From the NCBI RefSeq assembly GCF_900143675.1, contig NZ_FRFC01000003.1, forward strand, positions 498,095-562,094: a DNA stretch of 64,000 nt. The letters are read 5' to 3'. The stretch is from Candidatus Nitrosotalea sinensis. GTDB lineage: Archaea; Thermoproteota; Nitrososphaeria; Nitrososphaerales; Nitrosopumilaceae. Positions 1 through 8,888 of this stretch are shown here, piece by piece (position 1 is the first letter of the stretch; every line of letters starts with the position of its first letter). The translations under genes were made by a program, and so were the position numbers. The notes under the pieces are model-generated. The model worked only from the letters and a program-made list of their open reading frames with translations, was not told the DNA's origin and ran no database searches.

Positions 1-1
1 G

Positions 2-106
2 TCGCTGGGCATAACCACAGAAGGAAAGACTGATGATGATTTGAGGAGCATGGTGAACTTGAAGCTAGGCGGTTCTGCAAAACCCGATCAAGACACTAAA
101 CAATAA
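2..106 (+). CDS. C-terminal end of a truncated gene, unknown product
   Basis: An open frame runs from the window edge to a TAA at 104-106 and gives 34 residues. The end is polar and charged (it finishes KPDQDTKQ), with no membrane segment and no motif I recognise. The rest lies outside the window. It is followed by the promoter of the glutamate dehydrogenase gene, so it is a separate transcription unit on the same strand. That this is coding is supported only by the open frame and composition. Confidence 0.45.
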   Translation, partial: SLGITTEGKTDDDLRSMVNLKLGGSAKPDQDTKQ

Positions 107-122
107 ACGCGACCTCAACAAA

Positions 123-130
123 TTTAAATA
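123..130 (+). promoter_or_regulatory. TATA-like box of gdhA
   Basis: TTTAAATA lies about 30 nt upstream of the TTG start at 160. In archaea transcription starts about 22-27 nt after the TATA centre, so the mRNA would begin at or just before the start codon. No Shine-Dalgarno-like sequence precedes the TTG, which fits a leaderless transcript. Confidence 0.5.
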
Positions 131-159
131 TAATATCCCGTGAGACATATCGGTTAAGA

Positions 160-1407
160 TTGACTAAAATCGATCCATGGCAGAATGCTCTCAAGCAACT
201 TGCTGATGCCGCAAAAATTTTGAAACTTGATGCAGGTATACATGAAATGCTTGCAAATCCAAAAAAAGTTTTGACAGTATCATTGCCAGTCAAGATGGAC
301 GATGGCAGAATCAAAGTATTTACCGGATATAGATCACAACATAATGATTTTAGAGGTCCACACAAGGGTGGAATTAGATATCATCCAGATGTAACAATTG
401 AGGAAGTAAAGGCACTTTCAATGTGGATGACTTGGAAATGTGCAATAGTTGATGTTCCATTTGGTGGAGGAAAGGGTGGAATAATCTGTGATCCAAAAAG
501 ACTCTCTCCAGGTGAAAAAGAGAGATTGACACGAAGATATGCATATGCAATATCTGAAATCATTGGACCGGGTAAAGATATTCCAGCTCCTGATGTATAC
601 ACCACAGGAAAAGAAATGGCACAGATAATGGATGTTTATAGTGTAATGCACGGCCAGACAGAGCCTGCAGTTATTACCGGAAAACCAATACCAGCAGGAG
701 GTTCCCTTGCAAGAAACGTAGCTACTGGTCTTGGTGTTGCTTATTGTGTAAGAGAGGGCGCAAAGAAACTAGGCCTCAAGCTCAAGGGTGCACGAGTTGT
801 CATACAAGGATATGGTAATGCAGGCACATTTGCTGCAGAATATGTAGAAAAGATGGGTGCAAAGATTATCGGAGTAAGCGATTCTAAAGGTTCCATAATA
901 AATCCGAAAGGACTTGATTCAAAGAAAGTACTGGAATACAAAAACAAGACTGGTAGCGTAGTTGGCTATCCTGGAAGTAAAAAAGTCACAACAGAAGAGC
1001 TTCTTACAACCCCCTGTGATGTCTTGATTCCAGCCGCACTTGAAAACCAAATAACACCACAAATTGCACGAAACATAAAATGTAAAATAATTGCAGAAGC
1101 TGCAAACGGCCCGACAGTACCTGAGGCAGATGATGTCTTACACAAGAACAAAATCATGGTCATTCCAGATATTTTGGCAAATTCCGGAGGTGTATGCATT
1201 TCCTACCTAGAATGGGTACAAAACTTGCAGCGATACTACTGGACATTTGACGAAGTTGCAGGAAAGATGGAACACCACATTGTACGGGGCTTCAACGACA
1301 CATACGAACTCTCAAAGAAACACAATGTCGACATGAGAAAGGCAAGTATGATACTAGCAGTAGGTAGAGTGCTAGAGGCATTTGACGCACGAGGCCTCTG
1401 GCCGTAG
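160..1407 (+). CDS. gdhA: Glutamate dehydrogenase (Glu/Leu/Phe/Val dehydrogenase family)
   Basis: Cytoplasmic enzyme interconverting 2-oxoglutarate plus ammonium with glutamate, an entry point for ammonium in an ammonia oxidiser. At 415 residues it has the usual length of the hexameric family. Visible signatures are the substrate-binding stretch with HKGGIRYHP (68-76), Lys93, the catalytic-lysine motif PFGGGKGG (100-107), and a Rossmann nucleotide-binding loop QGYGNAG near residue 216. The start is TTG; no in-frame ATG lies close by. A stand-alone RAM/AsnC protein follows 36 nt downstream and could sense amino acids. Cofactor preference (NAD or NADP) cannot be decided by eye. Confidence 0.95.
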   Translation: MTKIDPWQNALKQLADAAKILKLDAGIHEMLANPKKVLTVSLPVKMDDGRIKVFTGYRSQHNDFRGPHKGGIRYHPDVTIEEVKALSMWMTWKCAIVDVPFGGGKGGIICDPKRLSPGEKERLTRRYAYAISEIIGPGKDIPAPDVYTTGKEMAQIMDVYSVMHGQTEPAVITGKPIPAGGSLARNVATGLGVAYCVREGAKKLGLKLKGARVVIQGYGNAGTFAAEYVEKMGAKIIGVSDSKGSIINPKGLDSKKVLEYKNKTGSVVGYPGSKKVTTEELLTTPCDVLIPAALENQITPQIARNIKCKIIAEAANGPTVPEADDVLHKNKIMVIPDILANSGGVCISYLEWVQNLQRYYWTFDEVAGKMEHHIVRGFNDTYELSKKHNVDMRKASMILAVGRVLEAFDARGLWP

Positions 1408-1443
1408 AGAAATACCTAATACTTGATATTGTGATACTATTCT

Positions 1444-1671
1444 ATGAGCAAAGCTTTTGTCGCAATACATTGTGAGACTGGAAAAGAAAATCCAGTAATC
1501 CGTAAACTCATGGAAATAAGAGGAATATCTGAAGTCACAGGTACCCTCGGTCTGTATGATGTTATTGTCAAAGTAGAAGCCTCTGATTCATTGACCCTTG
1601 AGAAAATAATTACAAAAGAAGTAAGAAAAGTACCGCATGTTCTTACTACAATGACCTTGATGGTAATCTAG
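1444..1671 (+). CDS. Stand-alone Lrp/AsnC ligand-binding (RAM) domain protein
   Basis: A 75-residue protein made only of the C-terminal effector domain of Lrp/AsnC regulators (beta-alpha-beta-beta-alpha-beta). The family pattern is visible: hydrophobic first strand, GTLGLYDVIVKVE in the middle, and a final strand ending TTMTLMVI. There is no helix-turn-helix. Such proteins form oligomers that bind amino acids, and they may pair with full-length Lrp proteins. It follows gdhA on the same strand with a 36-nt gap, so co-transcription is plausible. Two more of this type occur here (38667-38897 and 43656-43883). Confidence 0.85.
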   Translation: MSKAFVAIHCETGKENPVIRKLMEIRGISEVTGTLGLYDVIVKVEASDSLTLEKIITKEVRKVPHVLTTMTLMVI

Positions 1672-1715
1672 TTGCCACTAGACATTAGAAAATAAAAATT
1701 AAAGAAATCGAATTT

Positions 1716-2066
1716 TTAAGATGTGCTAAATGAACTGCCACAAGAGCAAGACTTGGTTACATTTGGATTGTTTATCTTAAATCCTGCACCCATGAGGCTC
1801 TCGATGTAGTCAATGTTTGCACCCTTGAGGTAGTCGACACTGTAACTGTCAATGACCATCTTTACGCCATTTTCTTCAATTACTAGATCGTCTTCTTCAG
1901 ATGCTTTTTCAAATCCCATTCCGTAGGATAATCCTGAGCATCCTCCACCTTGCACGTAGACTCGCAGAAACTCTGGCTTTTCTGTCTCTTCAGCCATGAA
2001 AGCTTTTACTTTCTCTGCTGCCTTTGGTGTAATTGTGACCAGTTTGGTGGTCTGTGTATTACTCAT
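1716..2066 (-). CDS. A-type iron-sulfur carrier (HesB/IscA/ErpA family)
   Basis: Carrier that receives Fe-S clusters and passes them to apo-enzymes in the cytoplasm. It has 116 residues, typical for the family. The three conserved cysteines are present: Cys43 in GGGCSGLSYGM, and Cys107 and Cys109 in SCSCGSSF. The gene is convergent with the RAM-protein gene and has its own AT-rich upstream region. Which of IscA, SufA or ErpA it resembles most cannot be judged without a tree. Confidence 0.92.
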   Translation of the reverse strand: MSNTQTTKLVTITPKAAEKVKAFMAEETEKPEFLRVYVQGGGCSGLSYGMGFEKASEEDDLVIEENGVKMVIDSYSVDYLKGANIDYIESLMGAGFKINNPNVTKSCSCGSSFSTS

Positions 2067-2140
2067 GAAACTAATTTTGCCTTTAAATTATAATAATCTT
2101 TTCCTACCTGACATACTAGGAATGGCAAATTAGGTAGAGC

Positions 2141-2902
2141 TTACTTTTTGGACTTGTTGACAAATGCAGTCATTCTTTCTGCTCGGTCTGGATGAGTAAA
2201 GCATAGACCCCATGTGTACAGTTCTAGTGAAAGTCCTGTATCAATGTCAGAGTTTCTTCCCTTGTTGATTGCAACCTTTGACATTCTTACTGCCATTGCA
2301 GAATTTTGTGCGATCATCTTTGCCATGTTTGTAGTCTCTTCTGCCAACTTGGCAAGCTCAACTACCTTGTTTACTAGTCCCATCTCTTTTGCTTCATCTG
2401 CTTTTACCATTCTTCCGGTAAATATGAGATCTTTAGCTTGAGAAATTCCAATTGTCCTTTGGAGTCTTTGTGTTCCGCCCCATCCTGGACATACACCAAT
2501 TGTTACCTCTGGTTGTCCCATTCTTGCAGTATCTGCAGCTATTCTGATGTCACACGCAAGTGCAAGCTCACATCCTCCACCTAGCGCAAATCCGTTGATT
2601 GCAGCAATTGTTGGCTTGCTACAGTTTTCTACTGTCCATGTTAAGAGGTGGCCAAGTTTTGCATATGTTTCTGATTCTATTGGCGAGATTGTTGACATGT
2701 AAGCAATATCTGCACCTGCAGAAAATGCCTTGTCTCCTTCTCCTGTTATTACTACAACTTTGACCGTATCATCTGATTCAATTTCTTTGAAGACCTGGAT
2801 TATCTCATTTGCAACATCCATGTTCATTGCATTGAGCTTGTCTGGTCTGTTTATCTTGACTGTACAAATTCCGTCTGCTTTTGATACGTTGACTAGGGAC
2901 AT
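2141..2902 (-). CDS. Enoyl-CoA hydratase family: crotonyl-CoA / 3-hydroxypropionyl-CoA hydratase
   Basis: A 253-residue crotonase-fold enzyme. The oxyanion-hole blocks are visible: [11 protein letters not shown] and, after [23 protein letters not shown], a [19 protein letters not shown] segment carrying the catalytic glutamate region. In thaumarchaea the homologue next to the ADP-forming 3HP-CoA synthetase hydrates crotonyl-CoA and dehydrates 3-hydroxypropionyl-CoA in the 3-hydroxypropionate/4-hydroxybutyrate carbon-fixation cycle. The ATG at 2902 was chosen because the family N-terminus begins there (MSLVNVSK). The open frame runs upstream into the neighbouring gene. The gap to that gene is 25 nt, same strand, so the two are probably co-transcribed. 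Confidence 0.9.
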   Translation of the reverse strand: MSLVNVSKADGICTVKINRPDKLNAMNMDVANEIIQVFKEIESDDTVKVVVITGEGDKAFSAGADIAYMSTISPIESETYAKLGHLLTWTVENCSKPTIAAINGFALGGGCELALACDIRIAADTARMGQPEVTIGVCPGWGGTQRLQRTIGISQAKDLIFTGRMVKADEAKEMGLVNKVVELAKLAEETTNMAKMIAQNSAMAVRMSKVAINKGRNSDIDTGLSLELYTWGLCFTHPDRAERMTAFVNKSKK

Positions 2903-2927
2903 GTCAAAACTCCTAACTAGGATGAAA

Positions 2928-5051
2928 TTAAACCTTGTTGGGTTTGACTTTTCCCCACTGGTGCAAAGCAGATGCTGCTGCAACCCAGTTTCGAATGTCA
3001 TCGTACACTGGAACGTTGTGCTTTTCAATCAATCCAGAGACTTTGGCAGTGTATGGACCACCATTTCCTCCAACAAGCAATGGCTTTTTGCCTTGCTTTG
3101 AGAACTCTCCAAGATAATCTATGATTGTCTCTTCTAATGGGTCGTCTTGGAAGACAAACCATGGCATGACAATGTCGATGTTTGGATCGTCCATGAACTT
3201 TTGTATGGAATATCTGTAGTCGTCAGCATTTGCTCCTCCTGTAACATCTGCTGGATTTCCGTTTCCAATTACATATGTTGGTGGATAATGCGCTTTCATT
3301 TCTTTGAGTGTTGCTTCTGTTACTTTACCAAGTTCCAGTCCGTACTTTTCAAACTGGTCTATTGCACCAATCATTGGTCCTGCGCCGTTGCTTACTAGGG
3401 CAACTCTTGGACCTTTTGCTGCTGGTTGCCATGCAAGTGATTTGGCAACTGATGCAAGTTCTTGGTAGCTTTCTACTGAAACAATTCCTGCCTGCTTGAA
3501 TGCACCCTGGATGATTGCATTAGAACCACCAAGTGAGCCTGTGTGAGAGGCTGCCTGTTTTGCACCAAGTGCAGTTCTTCCACTCTTCCAAATTACAATT
3601 GGTTTTTGTTTTTCCTTCATTACTTGTTTGGCAGTTTCGATGAATTTTCTTCCATCGCCAAAGCCTTCTACGTATAATGCAATTACTTTGGTTTGGGGGT
3701 CATTTGCCAAGTACCAGATCATGTCTGCTTCATCTACATCTGATCTGTTTCCATAGCTGACCATCTTTGATAGTCCAAACGAGTCTGCAGTCTCAAGGAA
3801 GCTGATTCCCATTGTACCACTTTGTGATAGCAATGCTACAGGTCCAAGTTTTGCACGAACCATTCTCTCTTGACCTTGGAATGCACAATCCAATCTGTTT
3901 GCTGCGTTGAACATACCTATGCAGTTTGGACCAATTATTCTGATCTTGTGCTGTTCTGAGAGGCTCTTGATTTGTGATTCAAAGTCTGCTCTTTCTCCAC
4001 CAAGCTCCTTTCCACCTCCTGATACAATTACCACATTGTGGATTCCTTTCTTTGCACATGCTTCAAGAACTGGAGGTGTTACTGACAAGTCTACACAAAC
4101 TACTACCAAGTCAACCTTGTCCGGTATTGCTTCAAGTGAAGGATAGCATTTCAACCCTAAGATTTCTTCTGCTTTTGGATTTATTGGATATACTTTACCC
4201 TTGTAATCATGCTTTGCAATGCTGTCAAGAACAGAGTTTCCGACTTTGCCTGGTGTCGCAGATGCGCCAACCAGTGCAACTGATTGTGGAGTAAAGAATG
4301 TCTCCATGAATTCGATGTTTGGTTTTGCCTTGGAGATTGCATCCTTTTTAATTTCCTTTCTTAGGATTATCTTTGCATCTACTACAAAGTATGATTTTGG
4401 ATATACTACAATTGGGTTAAAGTCAACGCTGTCAAAGTAGTCTGCATTGTCAACACCAATCTTTCCAATCTGAACTATTGCTTTTGCAAGCATGTTCAAG
4501 TCAATTGGTTTTGTACCTCTGTATCCTTGAAGTATCTTGGCGCCTTTGAGTTCGGTAAGCATTGATTTTGCATCATCTATTGTGATTGGAAGCATTCTAA
4601 ATGCCACATCTTTGAATATCTCAGTTAATACACCGCCAAGTCCTACCATTATTACTGGACCAAACTGTGGGTCATTTTGGAGTCCTATGATAAGTTCTAC
4701 TCCCTGCGGGACCATCTTTTCAAGTAAAATTCCTTTTACGTGAACTCCTTTCTTCTTTGAGAGTCTTGGGTACATTTCAAGAAATGCTTTCTTTACTTCT
4801 TTCTCATTCTGTAGTCCTACTTTGACTCCGCCCACATCACTTTTGTGAAGTATCTGAGGTGATACTACTTTCATAACTAGTGGAAAACCTAATTTCTTTG
4901 CAGCCTTGACTGCATCTTTTGCATTTGTTACAAGTGCATATCCTGGAACTTTGATTCCATATTTTTTCAATACTGCTTTGGATAGATCTTCGGTGATTAC
5001 CTTATGATCGGTTGCAAATGTTTCTTCAAAAATTTTTGTTACTGGATTCAA
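2928..5051 (-). CDS. 3-hydroxypropionyl-CoA synthetase (ADP-forming), acyl-CoA synthetase family
   Basis: A 707-residue single-chain member of the ADP-forming acyl-CoA synthetase (NDP-forming) family. An ATP-grasp domain comes first (residues about 5-240, with [11 protein letters not shown]). A CoA-binding Rossmann domain follows (about 255-390, [16 protein letters not shown]), then the succinyl-CoA-ligase-like domain with phospho-histidine region [15 protein letters not shown]. In Nitrosopumilus the neighbour of the hydratase is the 3-hydroxypropionate-CoA ligase, which saves one high-energy bond per turn of the carbon cycle. TTG start preceded by GGAGAG about 8 nt upstream. Substrate is inferred from the family and pairing. 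Confidence 0.88.
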   Translation of the reverse strand: MNPVTKIFEETFATDHKVITEDLSKAVLKKYGIKVPGYALVTNAKDAVKAAKKLGFPLVMKVVSPQILHKSDVGGVKVGLQNEKEVKKAFLEMYPRLSKKKGVHVKGILLEKMVPQGVELIIGLQNDPQFGPVIMVGLGGVLTEIFKDVAFRMLPITIDDAKSMLTELKGAKILQGYRGTKPIDLNMLAKAIVQIGKIGVDNADYFDSVDFNPIVVYPKSYFVVDAKIILRKEIKKDAISKAKPNIEFMETFFTPQSVALVGASATPGKVGNSVLDSIAKHDYKGKVYPINPKAEEILGLKCYPSLEAIPDKVDLVVVCVDLSVTPPVLEACAKKGIHNVVIVSGGGKELGGERADFESQIKSLSEQHKIRIIGPNCIGMFNAANRLDCAFQGQERMVRAKLGPVALLSQSGTMGISFLETADSFGLSKMVSYGNRSDVDEADMIWYLANDPQTKVIALYVEGFGDGRKFIETAKQVMKEKQKPIVIWKSGRTALGAKQAASHTGSLGGSNAIIQGAFKQAGIVSVESYQELASVAKSLAWQPAAKGPRVALVSNGAGPMIGAIDQFEKYGLELGKVTEATLKEMKAHYPPTYVIGNGNPADVTGGANADDYRYSIQKFMDDPNIDIVMPWFVFQDDPLEETIIDYLGEFSKQGKKPLLVGGNGGPYTAKVSGLIEKHNVPVYDDIRNWVAAASALHQWGKVKPNKV

Positions 5052-5133
5052 AAGGATCTCTCCTCTTTATTTGCAGATCGCAATGTGATCTGTGTCTTTT
5101 TGTATACCATGACGTGATCCGAAGGTCTAAGTG

Positions 5134-5145
5134 TTTTATATTAAA
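5134..5145 (-). promoter_or_regulatory. TATA-like box of the carbon-fixation operon
   Basis: On the minus strand this reads TTTAATATAAAA. It lies about 85 nt upstream of the 3HP-CoA synthetase start, which predicts a leader of roughly 60 nt. The leader contains the Shine-Dalgarno-like GGAGAG and, at 5075-5091, an imperfect palindrome with AGATC/GATCT arms. A further GTGATC lies at 5114-5119. A leadered transcript contrasts with the leaderless genes elsewhere in the window. Confidence 0.4.
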
Positions 5146-5203
5146 CTTTTGTCACATTGTTCGATCTAATTTCAAGTCATTTGACAAAAACCAAGTAAAT
5201 TCT

Positions 5204-5893
5204 TCAGAGGCTAAACTCTGACTTGAAGTTCTGGTAGAACTTACTCAAATTCTCTTTTACTGTGCCAATCTTTTGGGGTATCTGTTTTTCTATTATGTCT
5301 GGATGAATGTATGGCAATGTCGCAAGTTCTGCCTTGGATTTTTCAAGCCATAGTTTTATGGCAGATTCATCTACCTCCAAGTGAAACTGTACCCCGATTG
5401 CACTACCTATCTTTAGCGCCTGGTTTTGGTATTGCTTTGAATGTGCAAGCCTTATTGCACCATCTGGAAGATCAAACGTATCTCCGTGCCAATGAAATAC
5501 GAGCGATGGACTCTTTATCCCACTGAATATCTTGGAACGAGAAAGATTGTCAAACTCGATATCATCATAGAACCCAATCTCTTTTCTGTCTCCTTTGTAG
5601 ACTTGGGCCCCAAATGCCTTGGCAATTAACTGTGATCCAAGACATATGCCTAAAACCGGAATCTCTTTTTTCACAGATTCTCTGATTATTTCCATCTCTT
5701 GTCTTAGGTATGGAAGATCATCGTTTGCACTCTCTGGTGCTCCAAGAATTATTATTGCATCAGGATTTGTCTGTGGAATTTTTTCATTTTTTGCAAGAAC
5801 TGCAGTTATTCCAAAACCGTCTGACCTTATCAGATCTCCTAATCTACCAATTCCTTCAATTCTTGTATTTTGAATCACTAGAAAGTCTGTCAA
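5204..5893 (-). CDS. Class I glutamine amidotransferase domain protein (GMP synthase-like)
   Basis: A 229-residue stand-alone glutaminase-type domain. The catalytic triad is complete: nucleophile Cys84 in GICLGSQ, and His171 and Glu173 in GVQFHLEV. An HWHGDTFDLP block (134-143) is typical of the GMP-synthase-like amidotransferase group that includes gamma-glutamyl hydrolases of polyamine or lysine metabolism. No synthetase partner is adjacent, so the acceptor is unknown. TTG start. It is divergent from the TOPRIM gene, with 41 nt between start codons, so the two promoters must overlap. Confidence 0.8.
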   Translation of the reverse strand: MTDFLVIQNTRIEGIGRLGDLIRSDGFGITAVLAKNEKIPQTNPDAIIILGAPESANDDLPYLRQEMEIIRESVKKEIPVLGICLGSQLIAKAFGAQVYKGDRKEIGFYDDIEFDNLSRSKIFSGIKSPSLVFHWHGDTFDLPDGAIRLAHSKQYQNQALKIGSAIGVQFHLEVDESAIKLWLEKSKAELATLPYIHPDIIEKQIPQKIGTVKENLSKFYQNFKSEFSL

Positions 5894-5934
5894 GTCCTAA
5901 AAACTGCTTAATAGTTTGGATTGTAATTAAGTTT

Positions 5935-6315
5935 GTGAATTTTACGCCAGATGAGATCTCAAAAGTTCATGATTTTATAAAATCACTAAACTCAAAACAT
6001 AACAGCATTGTAGTTGTAGAGGGAAAACGAGACGAGGCCGCACTCAAAAGACTTGGCTTTGTTGGAAAGATTTGCCAGTTTCATAGCTTCAAGGGGCTGA
6101 TAAAATTTGCAGACAGCATGCCCCAGTACAAAAACCTGATACTTTTACTAGACTCGGACAAAAAGGGCAGATATCTCACAAAAAGAATAATGTCACAGCT
6201 TCAGCACCGGATGTCCATTGATCTCACTTTTAGAAAGAAACTAACAATTGCAACCAGAGGCAGGATAAGAAACATTGAAGATCTCTCTGTTTACCTTTCC
6301 AAAGAGGTAGAATGA
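5935..6315 (+). CDS. Small TOPRIM-domain protein
   Basis: A 126-residue protein that is essentially one TOPRIM fold. The conserved glutamate lies in VVVEGKRDEAALKRLG and the DxD pair in LLLDSDKKGRYL. The family is shared with primases, topoisomerases and RNase M5-like nucleases. A GTG start at 5935 was chosen because the TOPRIM begins soon after; the longer open frame upstream runs antisense through the amidotransferase gene. It lies 72 nt before dnaG, another TOPRIM enzyme, on the same strand. Role unknown; nucleic-acid cleavage or rRNA/primase-related processing is possible. Confidence 0.78.
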   Translation: MNFTPDEISKVHDFIKSLNSKHNSIVVVEGKRDEAALKRLGFVGKICQFHSFKGLIKFADSMPQYKNLILLLDSDKKGRYLTKRIMSQLQHRMSIDLTFRKKLTIATRGRIRNIEDLSVYLSKEVE

Positions 6316-6387
6316 GCCTCTGTGGAATAAGCACTTATATCGAACCATCATCAAAATTAATTGATCAAAAATTAAGAGGATAATGAT

Positions 6388-7533
6388 TTGTCGTATAAGG
6401 GAATTGTCAAGTATCACGTTAAGCTCAGCTTCGACGTCGATGGACTCGTTGAAAAAGCCGATATCATAGGCGCAATTTTTGGCCAGACAGAAGGTCTGCT
6501 TGGCCCAGAAATGAACCTTAATGAACTCCAGAAGGTGTCGAAGGTAGGACGAATAGAAGTCAACACCACGGCATCGTCTACTCAAACAAAGGGAGATGCT
6601 TTAATTCCTATGAGCACTGATATCAATACTGCAGCTCTCATTGCAGCCGCAATTGAGAGCATCGATAAGGTCGGCCCATTCCAAGCATCATTCAAACTAG
6701 ATGCAATTGATGATATTAGAACAGCCAAGAAAAAAGAGATTGTAGACAGAGCAAAAGATATTGTCCAAAAATGGTCTACCAAGACAATCAGTGAAGGTGA
6801 AGAGATGCTCAAGGATGTCTCTGATGTTGGCTCTGCAGGCAAGATAGCTTCATTTGGAAAAGAAAAGCTTGCATGCGGTTCTGGAGTATTTGATTCTCCA
6901 TGGATAATACTTGTCGAAGGCAGAGCAGATGTGATAAATCTATTACGAGCAGGTTTTGATAACGCACTTGCAATCGAGGGTGCAAGAATTGATGAATCTA
7001 TCAAGTCTCTATGTGATTCTAAATCCAAAGTAGTTGCATTCCTTGATGGTGATAGAGCAGGAGGATTCATACTAAAAGAACTCAAGTCTCTTGTAAACAT
7101 CGATGTTGTACACAGAGCACCTGACGGCGTAGAGGTTGAAGAGCTCACACCAATCCAAATTGCAGAAATTCTCAAAGAGACTGCAGAGGACATGAAAAAA
7201 GAAACAGCAAAACCCGTCCTCAAGGATGTAAAAGATGAACCAATCGCAAATGTTGTCAAAAAGGTATACTCTCAACTCAACGAATCATTGGAAGCAATAG
7301 CACTTGATGATGGCACAAACACACTCTTCAAGGTTCCAGTAAGCGAGGTTGTAGGAAAACTTGCTCCAGGCTCTGGAATAAAATATCTCATACTTGATGG
7401 AATCATAACACAACGACTGGTCGATTCTGCCAAGCAAGCTGGAATTGGATTCCTAATTGGACATAGAATGGCTAACCTAAAATCCACTGACGGGCTGACC
7501 CTCAAAACATTTACAGAGCTCGGCGTAGCATAA
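6388..7533 (+). CDS. dnaG: Archaeal DnaG (TOPRIM primase-like protein)
   Basis: A 381-residue archaeal DnaG. The N-terminal block with GAIFGQTEGLLG (27-38) is diagnostic. The TOPRIM domain has ILVEGRADVINLL followed by FLDGDRAGG. The C-terminal block with LAPGSGIKYLILDGIIT is also typical. Archaeal DnaG has some primase activity and is also a structural component of the RNA exosome. The TTG start at 6388 gives the conserved N-terminus SYKGIVKYH and is preceded by AGAGGATAATGA, a plausible ribosome-binding site. ribK follows after 6 nt, so the genes are probably in one transcript. Confidence 0.95.
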   Translation: MSYKGIVKYHVKLSFDVDGLVEKADIIGAIFGQTEGLLGPEMNLNELQKVSKVGRIEVNTTASSTQTKGDALIPMSTDINTAALIAAAIESIDKVGPFQASFKLDAIDDIRTAKKKEIVDRAKDIVQKWSTKTISEGEEMLKDVSDVGSAGKIASFGKEKLACGSGVFDSPWIILVEGRADVINLLRAGFDNALAIEGARIDESIKSLCDSKSKVVAFLDGDRAGGFILKELKSLVNIDVVHRAPDGVEVEELTPIQIAEILKETAEDMKKETAKPVLKDVKDEPIANVVKKVYSQLNESLEAIALDDGTNTLFKVPVSEVVGKLAPGSGIKYLILDGIITQRLVDSAKQAGIGFLIGHRMANLKSTDGLTLKTFTELGVA

Positions 7534-7539
7534 AATTAG

Positions 7540-8235
7540 ATGCCAGATCTAAAGATTCAACACATTCTTACACTTGCAGAACTTTTCACAAAAGGCGCAC
7601 GCTATAATTTTGTACCAATAACCACATCTTCTCTTGGAAAAAGTATCAATAAATCACAACAATCTGCATCAAAACACCTAGTAGAGCTTGAGGCAAGCGG
7701 ATATGTGGAAAGACTTCGAAGCGGACAACGAGTCTCTGTTAGAATAACAAACAAAGGATACGCAGAGATGCTCAAAATCTCATCTATCTTAAAATCAAGT
7801 CTTGAGTCAGTTCCAGGACATTTGGAATTCAAGGGAACAATAAGTTCTGGAATGGGCGAGGGTGCATACTATATGTCCATGAAAGGATACACAAAGCAAT
7901 TCAAAACAAAACTGGGGTATGTCCCGTTTCCCGGTACCCTAAATGTGAAATTAAAAGACAAGGAGTCTATTGAAGCCAAGCGCTCCCTTGATGCATATCC
8001 TGCAATAATGGTTGATGGATTCTCAGATGGGAAGAGAACCTATGGATGGGTCAAGTGCTACCCTGCAAAAATAAACGGCATAAATGCAGCGTTGATACTA
8101 CTTGAGAGAACGCACCATGATGACTCCATTGTAGAACTGATCTCTGAAGAAAATATCAAAAAGGCAACTAAACTCTCAACAGGCTCCAAGGTAACAATTA
8201 GAGTACCAATGAGTGCAAAGATTACACAAAACTAG
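7540..8235 (+). CDS. ribK: CTP-dependent riboflavin kinase with N-terminal winged helix
   Basis: Phosphorylates riboflavin to FMN using CTP, as in other archaea. It has 231 residues. A winged helix-turn-helix domain occupies about 5-85 (SQQSASKHLVELEASGYVER is the recognition region). The kinase domain follows, with ISSGMGEGAYYMS (101-113) and YVPFPGTLNVKL (127-138), both family signatures. The fused DNA-binding domain suggests it may also act as a flavin-responsive regulator. It lies 6 nt after dnaG. Its 3' end overlaps the convergent FAD synthetase gene by 4 nt. Confidence 0.93.
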   Translation: MPDLKIQHILTLAELFTKGARYNFVPITTSSLGKSINKSQQSASKHLVELEASGYVERLRSGQRVSVRITNKGYAEMLKISSILKSSLESVPGHLEFKGTISSGMGEGAYYMSMKGYTKQFKTKLGYVPFPGTLNVKLKDKESIEAKRSLDAYPAIMVDGFSDGKRTYGWVKCYPAKINGINAALILLERTHHDDSIVELISEENIKKATKLSTGSKVTIRVPMSAKITQN

Positions 8236-8849
8236 ATCCCATAAATTGACTTGCCATAATCATGCTCTATCTTGGAACTCTTGATGTCTGGTATTGGTGA
8301 TTGGAGTCGTGCAATGGAGACATCAATTCCAATTTTTTTGCATCCATCTGTGATGAACTTTTCTTGATGTATCTGATCGTATCCTAGTGCAATAATGTTT
8401 GGTTTTACAAGCTCAACTGACTTGAAAATGTCTCCCTCTTGTCCCACTATTGCCAAATCCACCATTGAAAGTGATCTTACCAAATCTCTCCTAAGTTCCA
8501 TGTTGTGAAGTGGTATCCTGTTCTTCATCTTCTGTGCAGTCTTGTCTGTTGCAATGACCACTACAAGCACATTGCCAAGCGCCTTGGCAGCACGAAGTGT
8601 GTGAATGTGTCCCGGATGTATGATGTCAAACACTCCTCCTGCAAGAACTATGCGAATAGAATTCTTCCCAATCTCTGTCAGAGATTTTCTATTACCTTCT
8701 ATGAATCCGTTTTTTACAAGATGGTCTATTCTCTCTTCTAGATATTCTGTACTTAGTGCAAGTTTTCTTCGTATGATGTCAGTAGCAGTCTCACCTGAGA
8801 TTGATGCCACAAAAAATGCTGTGATTATCTCTTTATCAAATGCGTCCAA
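8232..8849 (-). CDS. ribL: FAD synthetase (archaeal cytidylyltransferase type) with N-terminal helix-turn-helix-like extension
   Basis: Transfers AMP from ATP to FMN to make FAD. The nucleotidyltransferase domain starts near residue 66 with VLAGGVFDIIHPGHIHTL, including the HxGH motif (78-81), and ends with an IALGYDQ block typical of RibL. The enzyme alone is about 150 residues; this protein has 205. The extra 60 N-terminal residues look like a winged-helix fold (an EYLEERIDHLVKNGFIEG stretch). TTG start. Convergent with ribK, with overlapping stops, so the FMN- and FAD-forming steps sit tail to tail. Confidence 0.9.
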   Translation of the reverse strand: MDAFDKEIITAFFVASISGETATDIIRRKLALSTEYLEERIDHLVKNGFIEGNRKSLTEIGKNSIRIVLAGGVFDIIHPGHIHTLRAAKALGNVLVVVIATDKTAQKMKNRIPLHNMELRRDLVRSLSMVDLAIVGQEGDIFKSVELVKPNIIALGYDQIHQEKFITDGCKKIGIDVSIARLQSPIPDIKSSKIEHDYGKSIYGI

Positions 8850-8888
8850 ATTTATTCCCTAGAGCGAAACTATTACAATTTGATTTAT

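Noticed and set aside
2903-3028. 42-residue N-terminal extension of the hydratase frame
   Set aside because: It overlaps the 3HP-CoA synthetase gene on the same strand, and the family N-terminus fits the ATG at 2902.
5204-5893. Calling the amidotransferase a GMP synthase subunit
   Set aside because: The catalytic triad matches the family, but no ATP-pyrophosphatase subunit is adjacent, and the sequence around the HWHGD block suits the wider GMP-synthase-like group, so only the domain is named.
5710-5934. 75-residue upstream extension of the TOPRIM frame
   Set aside because: It runs antisense through the amidotransferase gene; the TOPRIM sequence starts just after the GTG at 5935.
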